Below, piece after piece: positions 57,205-64,000 of a DNA stretch of 64,000 bases (position 1 is the first letter of the stretch; each line of letters starts with the position of its first letter). The DNA lies in contig JAGVSM010001150.1 in the NCBI GenBank assembly GCA_022494885.1, forward strand, positions 124,001 to 188,000. Reading direction: 5' to 3'. Source of the stretch: Micrasema longulum. Lineage: Eukaryota > Arthropoda > Insecta > Trichoptera > Brachycentridae. A program made the position numbers and the translations under genes. The notes under the pieces were generated by a model. The model was given only the letters and a program-made list of their open reading frames with translations, was not told the origin of the DNA and did not search any database.

Positions 57205-57630
57205 GCGCCGTTGGGAGATACTCGAGACAAATATTTCGATGTTGATATTTCTTATCTAAATTACATAAACTATGGAGTAATGCGCGGTAGCAAAAAACAG
57301 TCTTACAATAAAAATAATAAAAGACGGGAAACTTGTACGAGAAAGACGGAAAGAAGAAAGAAGAAAGAAGAGAGAAATGTCAGTTTATTTTACTCGGATA
57401 TACAAATGGTAGTGGAAATAATTTAATAAAATAATATTCTGTAGGGCTGAAGAAAACCAGAAACATACGAATGTTACTCGGTTACTGTAAAATTAGGAAA
57501 AATTCACAGTTTCATAGTGGAAAACCGACACCGTCATTCGCCTTCCGAAAGCCAGAGAGGGGCGTACGCAGAATTCTTAGAAATAAAAGTGTTCAATAAA
57601 TAAAATCTATGCTATAATATCCCGTACTGG
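57205..57630. other. No recognised gene
   Basis: A purine-rich run (AGAAAGACGGAAAGAAGAAAG, about 57340-57375) and otherwise unassigned sequence. Confidence 0.35.
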
Positions 57631-57634
57631 ACGT

Positions 57635-57800
57635 CCGCTGCTGACTGTTCGTCGGCTGTTCATGTCAGAACTACGGAACGGACGCGAACCTGACTTGGGA
57701 GGACCCAAAGGAGCTGGCAGCCGATAAAGATGCATAGAGGCTCTTTGTGGACACAATATGCACTAACTAGGGAGCGGACGTGGAATGATGATGATAATCA
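57635..57800 (+). pseudogene. LINE tail with ATG-repeat 3' end
   Basis: The + frames read TGRPLLTVRRLF then, in another frame, DPKELAADKDA followed by RLFVDTICTN. This resembles the RTE/R1-type end (A.DR..WR..V...C). The copy ends AATGATGATGATAATC, similar to the (ATG)n end of the insertion at 21753-22081. Confidence 0.45.
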
Positions 57801-58049
57801 GAATTGTTTTGTAAATTCTCCAATCGTCAAACCACACCGGCTCGGAAAATCTCGGAGCGATTTCCGAAAATTGCAGCGATATAATCAAATTGTAACTTAC
57901 ATTATTCGAATGCTGTTTAAATCACTTTTTGTATTTTACTTACTTACGCTAAAATAATACCTAGTATTAAGTTATTTTTTTGCCGAAAACTATGAATCTT
58001 CTTTGGGTGATCACGTGTAAGTTGGAGTCGTTCCGACGTTTCGGCTACC

Positions 58050-58240
58050 GACTAGCTTTACTAAAATCAACAGATGGAAGGATTGAAGAAATATGGATGT
58101 TCAAACATGGCACAGGCAAATTGGTGAATGTTACACAGTGTGTAAAGAGGCCACTTAAACCAGCCAACGACAGGTCATAAGCTCTGTAAATGCTTAGACT
58201 TCCATATCCCCTTCTCTAAAATGTTCTCCATTTCCTTTGT
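58050..58240 (+). mobile_element. Foldback/MITE copy
   Basis: ACTAAAATCAACAGATGGAA, GAATGTTACACAGTGTGTAA, CACTTAAACCAGCCAACGAC and TGCTTAGACTTCCATATCCC are present in family order. The outer arms are missing. Confidence 0.7.
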
Positions 58241-58649
58241 ATATAAAAAAAATAAAATATTTCTATTATAATTAACTATTTTGAACGACTTCATAAGTTC
58301 TCGGAAATCAACATATAATAGAGCAATGTAATACATTTTCGGTTACCGGAATCCAGCTCACCAATTAGGACTAGTCGTCGCAAAGAACTTGTTACACAAA
58401 ATATATTTTTTTATATTAGTTTGATAGTCTTACAAAAAAAAACCACTGTAACCTATTGTCCCATTTTTGTTTTTGTTTAAAAAAATAAATTACTAGTACT
58501 ATTATTTTTTGTTAAGGGTTTAGTTATATATTTAGTAAAGGAAGTGGTTTTAATTACAAGTAAGTTAAGGAAGATTTTTAAAATATTGAAGCTAGTTTAT
58601 GATCTCCTTTATCTAACACCAACTAAAGAAATCTTTTAATAAACTAAAC

Positions 58650-58905
58650 AATTAAATGTGAATGAACTTTTTCAACTAGAATCTTTAAAATTTATTCATA
58701 AGTTAGCTACTGATATTTTTGTAGACAAAGAACGAAAACTTGAAAAAAAATGTAATAAACAAAGACATAATACAAAAATATCAGAACCGTACTTCATACA
58801 ACATTCCAAAACAAAACAAGGACAATCGAAACTAATAAATCAGGGACTGAAATTATACAATAAACTATCAGACAAAATTAAACAAAAGACTTGGACAAAT
58901 TTCAG
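58650..58905 (+). pseudogene. LINE C-terminal fragment
   Basis: NELFQLESLKFIHKLATDIF, then NTKISEPYFIQHSKTKQGQS and KLINQGLKLYNKLSDKIKQ. It is homologous to the minus fragment at 3402-3500 and more distantly to the LINE at 29400-29640 (LKIVHKITL; TNTGQSKILHNGLKHYNDL). It is directly followed by a foldback copy. Confidence 0.6.
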
Positions 58906-58974
58906 GCGTTGTCTAGTATGTGAAAATTTTCAGTCAGATGGATTTCTTCACAACAATAAATGTATCAGCTTTTT

Positions 58975-59165
58975 AACTTCACTAAAATCAACAAATGGAA
59001 GAAATGAAAAAATATGGATGTTCAAACATAGGCAAAATGGTGAATGTTACACAGTGTGTAAAGTGGCCACTTAAACCAGCCAATGACAGGTCATAAGCCT
59101 TGTAAATGCCTAGACTTCCATATTCGCTTTTCTAAGGTATTCTCCATCCCTATTGTAATTTGTTA
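58975..59165 (+). mobile_element. Foldback/MITE copy
   Basis: CTTCACTAAAATCAACAAAT, AATGTTACACAGTGTGTAAA, GTGGCCACTTAAACCAGCCA, CATAAGCCTTGTAAATGCCT and CCATCCCTATTGTAATTTGT are intact. One of the cleanest cores of the family. Confidence 0.75.
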
Positions 59166-59169
59166 GACT

Positions 59170-59550
59170 TAGACAAACTTTTCAAAAGACAAAAATATAA
59201 TTATCAACAACAAAGTCTAATTAAAAAATGATTTATTGTTTTTTGTACAATTAATGTAATAATCCGTATGAGTTGATGAAAAAATTTCAAATGAAAAATG
59301 TATGAAAAATTGATTTGTAAATAAGGCACACCTCTGGTAAGAAGAATCATACTTTGCCTGGGAAAATATTGCTTGAACAGCGTAACAATTTGAGAATTTA
59401 TGGCGTTGGGTAGTTTTCGATGGCTTTATTTAGGGTGCTTCCATTCGCAGAGAAACTAGACAACCCACAATAATCCCACTTAATTCTCTTATTTCCTTTT
59501 TTCAACTACTCTCATGTTTAATTCATGAAGAAACGTTTTGATCGAGCATA
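59170..59550. other. No recognised gene
   Basis: AT-rich spacer between two foldback copies of opposite orientation. Confidence 0.35.
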
Positions 59551-59554
59551 ATAA

Positions 59555-59775
59555 ATTGTATTATATTACAACACAGATAAAGAACAATTTATAGAATGGA
59601 ATAGAGAATTCTAGTTATTTGATGGTTTAAGTAGCCGCATTACACACTGTGTATCTTTTATCATTTTGTATATGTTTGAACATCAATCTTCATCCCTTCA
59701 ATCTTTCCATCTGGCACCTTTATTGACGTGAATGAGATTTTGACCAAATTGTTTCACCTACTAGGCAACGCTTAA
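59555..59775 (-). mobile_element. Foldback/MITE copy, reverse orientation
   Basis: GATGGTTTAAGTAGCCGCAT, TACACACTGTGTATCTTTTA and GTTTGAACATCAATCTTCAT are the family core in reverse. CTACTAGGCAACGC at 59757-59770 is shared with the intact copy (32466-32480), so that segment belongs to the element. Confidence 0.65.
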
Positions 59776-60239
59776 AAATACTTTTTAATTTTTGTACTTC
59801 TTGGAGCAACTTATTTTATCATCAAAATTTTAAGTAATAAAATAAAATACATCATGGTCAAAACATTTTAGTCTTCAAAGGTATAAAAAAATATAATAAT
59901 CTTCTCAACGAACTAAAAAGTATATAAAAAAAAATAGTAAATCTAAAGAATTTTTTTGAACACGTGTACAAACTACATTAAATTTTAATTAGTATGAATG
60001 TATTATTGTTTTATGTTTTTTCTTTTTTTATCCTACTTTTTTTTTCTCATGTACTTGTATTTAAAATTACATAAACTCTTATAAATAAACAACTACAGCA
60101 GTGTAAGTCACTCTCCAAGCACAAGAGTTAGCCTTTTTTTTTGGAGAGTTACAGTGATAACATTTACTAGATGTGTAAAAGTAGATCTGTATAGAATTGA
60201 AAAAACATGTACCTTTTATGAAATTTATTAATAAAAATT

Positions 60240-60310
60240 TCTTTAAAAAAATAACTTTGTTTTTAACCACTTTTTTTCTATCTACCGATTGGTTTCACAA
60301 CTAATAATAT
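60240..60310 (-). repeat. Penelope-like 3'-end scrap
   Basis: TTTTTAACCACTTTTTTTCT, then CCGATTGGTTTCACAAC, is the reverse complement of the end seen at 61665-61715. Confidence 0.45.
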
Positions 60311-60339
60311 AGGAACATTGTTGAAAAATCCCAAAGAAA

Positions 60340-61213
60340 AAGTCTTAAATATAATTAATCTGACATATATGTTAGGCTTCATGTTACGTGCGACTAAGGA
60401 ATTTAAAAACATAGGTACTTTGAAGTTGATGTATACTTCATAAGTGAGAAGCCAGTTAGAGTATGACTCTACAATATGGACTCCTTACTGTCACCAAAAT
60501 TCTCTTGAAAGAGTTCAAAAAAATTCTTACGGTATATAAATTTTAACTTAGAATCAGTCATGAATTTTTAAATTACGATTTTTTACTAAAAACATTAAAC
60601 TTGTTAAAACTTAACGACAGAAGAAAAATTATAGACCTTTTAAATTTATTCAAAATTGTAAATTCCAAATGGGATTGCCCTGAACTATTATCTCTCATCA
60701 ACTTCAGGGTGCCTGGAAGAATGACTAGACAGGTGCCACCGTCTTGTAGCAACAATTCACGGACAATGTATACTTGTAATGCTGTATTAAATAGACTTCA
60801 TGAACTCGGCAACAGTTATTCCCACGTATCTGATATATTTGGCGTAGAGTATTGTTCCTATAAAACAAACCTTGAACTTTTTCAAAGATGGTGAATGGTA
60901 ATTATATTTATTTATTCATGCATTTCATATACAATTTTTTGTTCACTTTGCCTAGCTGTGTGAAACAGTACTTATGATTTTCTTTTTGTTTTACTGTAGA
61001 ATGTTTTATTATTTAAACTTTTTACTGAATATGCTGTATAATTTTTAGATTATTTTTTTCAATATAATTCTTGTATAATTTTTGGTTTGATTTTTTTTAT
61101 TTTATAAATCTTGTTTTTAAAAGAAAAAAAAGATATTTAGCCAAATATGTTAATGTAATAAATGTTTGTAAAAGGCAGATTTGCCGTTTATGTTAATAAA
61201 ATAAATAAATAAA
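60340..61213 (+). pseudogene. Jockey/CR1-like LINE, RT tail to 3' end
   Basis: From about 60370 the frame reads LGFMLRATKEFKNIGTLKLM, then RSQLEYDSTIWTPYCHQNSL and ERVQKN. The 97-codon frame at 60601-60894 continues with DRRKIIDLLNLFKIVNSKWD, FRVPGRMTRQ and VEYCSYKTNLELFQ. It belongs with the LINEs at 24.5 and 48/51 kb. The 3' UTR ends GGCAGATTTGCCGTTTATG and AATAAAATAAATAAATAAAAC. Confidence 0.7.
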
Positions 61214-61214
61214 A

Positions 61215-61720
61215 CAATTTAAATGTAATGATTGCGATGCAACCTACATTGGAAAAATAAAAATAAAGTTTAATATTAAAGGGAAAAAAACACTTGAGGT
61301 GCCTAAATAATAATATTTTTTTTGAATTTGCAAACCATACGATAAAAATAATCCTAATTTCAATGAAAACACTGAATTAAAAGTTCTTCATGTTGAAAAT
61401 AAAATATTAAAATTAGACTACTTGGAAATCATAGCAATTAAAAAAGCGATTCGTAATAAGAAAAAAATTATAAACAACTAAATAAATAACATTTCCTTTA
61501 GACCACTCCTGTCTAGTTTTGAGCGTATCAATCTCAAATTACGCTTCCCACCCTTAAAAGACAAAAAGATTTGATTTATTAGTTCCGTATGTGTAACATA
61601 CCACTGATATAATAAAATAGGATAGAATTCATCAGTAAAGTCAATCTTGATAAAGAAGCTGTAGCTTTGAAACCAGTTGGTAGAAAAAAAAAAAGTGGTT
61701 AAAAACAATATTGTATGATT
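61215..61720 (+). pseudogene. Penelope-like GIY-YIG endonuclease fragment and 3' end
   Basis: CNDCDATYIGKIKIKFNIKG (from about 61223) is the TYIG half of the GIY-YIG motif as found in Penelope-like elements (C..C...YIG.T). After a frame break, NTELKVLHVENKILKLDYLE then IIAIKKAIRNK is the C-terminal segment. A 3' region ending AAACCAGTTGGTAGAAA and AGTGGTTAAAAACAA follows at 61665-61712. The RT domain is absent, and the Arg and Glu catalytic positions cannot be assigned safely. It abuts the LINE tail at 61213. Confidence 0.65.
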
Positions 61721-61724
61721 TATT

Positions 61725-62570
61725 TTGTTATATTGAAATATTAGAATTTTATTTCAAGTTTTTAGATAATTGAAAATGTGCGTATTTTAAACCATTGAAA
61801 ACATTAGCACGGAAAAAAATAGTAATACATTTACCCTAATATTTTGCTTATTTAAAAACCGTAATAAAAAAATGGAATTGTCTCAATTCTTTTATATTTT
61901 TTTAGCCACGTAATTATTTTAAAATTTCTTTAATTAATTTATTATTCCCGGACTGTTTAAGCACCTTGTTTAATTAAGTAGAATTAATATAAGAGAATTT
62001 CTAATTAGTATGCACAAGGATTTTACTCCCGAGAGAAGTTAAGTAGATAGTTAATCCAGTTCCTTTATAAAAAAATATTACTCTAAGATATCTAAAAGCT
62101 GGTAGGATGAGTTAAGCGGAAGATGAACAGTGTTTGAATAATGATAGTTTTCTTAAGATACTCTTGTTACTTTAAAAAGTAAAAGTGGCTATCTCCAGCA
62201 ACCGATGTTTGAAAATTTCTTGAATTGAAAACTCGTAGAAAATATTGTTTTGTGTCAATGTTCAGTTCAAATTCAGTTCAAATGCGATTTCTTTTTATTG
62301 CTGTGATTTTTTTCAATAAAATTTGATCGGATCTGTTTGTTCCAATCACATGGTGCCGTTTATTTAACGATAGAGAATCTTCCACGCTGTAAAATGTATT
62401 CTGCTTGTAGGGGTGGTGTTTGTCATGATTGTTGAACTCGAAGGAATATTTATTACGAACCCGTCCAAATTCAGACGCATCGACAGAAACTCGAACATCT
62501 CAAGAAATAGGTGCGAAGGTTTTCACGGTCACTGCTATGAATATGTTTCTTTTTTGGGTGTTACCGTGTG
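61725..62570. other. No recognised gene
   Basis: AT-rich, then from about 62390 a more balanced patch with two overlapping 60-70 codon frames. They match no family I know and lack supporting splice or start context. Confidence 0.35.
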
Positions 62571-62574
62571 TTGG

Positions 62575-62759
62575 AAAAAATTACCAAGCGACATGTAGCC
62601 ACTTTACAGAAGAGTCAATGATCATTTTTTGTAATTCATAAATTATGTAGGAATCACCTCAGAATAATACGTATTATGAGATTTTTCATTACTAAAAAAT
62701 AAAGAAAACTCTAATTGGCTTTCCTTTAAAGTTGCTACATGTCGCTTAGTAACTTTTTT
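62575..62759. repeat. Inverted repeat around GCGACATGTAGC
   Basis: AAAAAATTACCAAGCGACAT + GTAGC (62575-62599) is inverted at 62734-62759 with two to three mismatches and a spacer of about 134 bp. It may be a small MITE or foldback. Confidence 0.6.
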
Positions 62760-63053
62760 ATTTTCAGGGTCAATAAATAAACACATAATTAAATTCAAAT
62801 ATCTCCTGTTTAACCTTTAACTTTTAATTTTTACTTTTATATACGAATACCTACTACCCGCATCTTAAAATTTATTGTTGGTTGTGAATTGTGAATTTTT
62901 AGTAAGAAATATAATTGTCTATGGAAGCAGAGAGACAGGAGAGGAAATTAAAGTTGTAACTATACAATGTCTTCTCCATTTTATGTACTTTTTACTTATT
63001 GATTGATTTGGTGTTTATTTTATAGAACTCAATCTTCAAATTTATAATATAAC

Positions 63054-63196
63054 AAATAAAACATTGATTTGAGTCTACTGAACACTTTATATAATTATTA
63101 CAAGTATAATAAATGCCCTAACAAGGCGAAATTTTTGTTTTTAAATTTGTAAGAATGAAATAAAGTGTTCAGTAGACTCAAATCAGTGTTTTATTT
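63054..63196. repeat. Near-perfect 36-bp inverted repeat (hairpin)
   Basis: The left arm 63054-63089 (AAATAAAACATTGATTTGAG + TCTACTGAACACTTTA) and the right arm 63161-63196 are inverted with a single mismatch. The loop is 71 nt. The arms are well conserved compared with other repeats here. Confidence 0.8.
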
Positions 63197-63199
63197 CTT

Positions 63200-64000
63200 A
63201 CCATTATATGTTTACTTTTTATTTATTTAATTTAACATTTTTTTTTTTAGTATTTAAATATTTTTTCCCTCTCCTGCTGTATTTATTAAAAATCTGTGAT
63301 TTGTCTTACTTTTTAAAATTGTTCTCTTGTACTTTGTATTTATAAAAAAAAAACTTTAATTTCCACAATAAATAAATCTGTATATAAATAAACAAGAAAT
63401 CAAATAAAAAAAAATACTACACATTTAATTATGAGGCCTGTGGGATCGGGTCATGTGTTTAGGAGGAGATAGGAAGAGGATCCAGAAATAATAAGGAATA
63501 AGAAATAAAAAAAAAGTTTAAAAAAAAATACCTGCATGTTAATTAGAAGAATCGCGAAATATTAAATTACTGATTAATAATAATTATTGATTTACTCAGG
63601 TTCGATACGATGAAGATAGCGACGTTAGTTTTTAGCGTCACATTGAATACGAATAATAAATTATTACCGGAAAGTTTGCAATATCCGGGTATGCGCAGGG
63701 ACTGAATTTTGGTCCCCTCGTATTACTGCCCCCTTGTAACTCCCTCCCACTCTCTCTGGCCTGTTTATTGTTCCGCGTGTTGTCTCAAGGTGCTATAAAT
63801 CTTCTCTCACACCCGATGCTTGGTCTAACACACTTAGCTCAGTGTTTATTCTTCGCGAGGTCTTTATTTGTTATTGTCATACTTGTTTCTCTAGTTCTGG
63901 AAGGGTCAAATGAGATTCAATGCTCAATACTCTCCGATCCAATTGTAGGATCCATATTTGATTACAATTTGCGTGATATTTTATAATATCTAACATTTAT
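63200..64000. other. No recognised gene at the right edge
   Basis: AT-rich to 63600, then a more balanced patch (63600-63960) with CT-rich words. A 72-codon frame at 63768-63986 has hydrophobic stretches but no recognisable family or supporting context. Confidence 0.3.

Noticed and set aside
62413..62641. Two overlapping 60-70 codon frames
   Set aside because: Neither has recognisable motifs; they overlap the left arm of an inverted repeat.

Overview
The window is AT-rich nuclear DNA of a metazoan, most likely an insect. The reasons are spliceosomal-type exons, tRNA-derived SINEs, many truncated non-LTR retrotransposons (RTE-like, and Jockey/CR1-like tails common in insect genomes), Penelope-like elements with GIY-YIG domains, and piggyBac, mariner and hAT relics. 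I cannot name the order. There are no operons, rRNA genes, CRISPR arrays or intact long ORFs.

Host gene. The only plausible host gene starts at the left edge on the + strand. A CG-rich leader with a CCG repeat precedes an ATG and a 28-nt coding piece (413-440) ending at a consensus donor. A 46-nt microexon (4038-4083) follows, with good splice sites and matching phase. Together they encode a 25-residue N-terminus with a strong hydrophobic segment (signal peptide or type II anchor). A possible terminal exon lies at 40245-40344, in the right phase, ending in TAG and followed by AATAAA about 450 nt later; this link is tentative. If it is right, most repeats between 4 and 40 kb are intronic.

Repeat layout. 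From 3 to 27 kb there are LINE 3' fragments on both strands, SINEs, a foldback/MITE family and one degraded Penelope region (19 kb). From 28 to 37 kb there is a TIR DNA element with a LINE inside it, an inverted pair of long-TIR elements (30.8 and 36.3 kb), the best foldback copy (32.15-32.61 kb) and Penelope termini carrying decayed hammerhead ribozymes around a MITE (33.3-34.3 kb). From 37.6 to 39.5 kb lies a decayed RTE-like LINE with endonuclease and RT remnants. From 41 to 45 kb come LINE C-termini, a mariner relic and a roughly 390-bp GATATA array. From 47.8 to 51.2 kb a broken 2.24-kb piggyBac element (48489-50728) sits inside a Jockey/CR1-like LINE. From 51 to 64 kb there are SINE-in-SINE nesting, a near-identical second LINE copy, more foldback copies, a LINE plus Penelope GIY-YIG fragment (60.3-61.7 kb) and two inverted-repeat hairpins near the right edge.

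No intact transposase or RT frame was found, so all mobile elements here look dead or non-autonomous. I see no convincing new multi-gene system. The observations most worth checking are the split signal-peptide gene, the hammerhead relics, the internal third terminus of the piggyBac element, and the foldback family.
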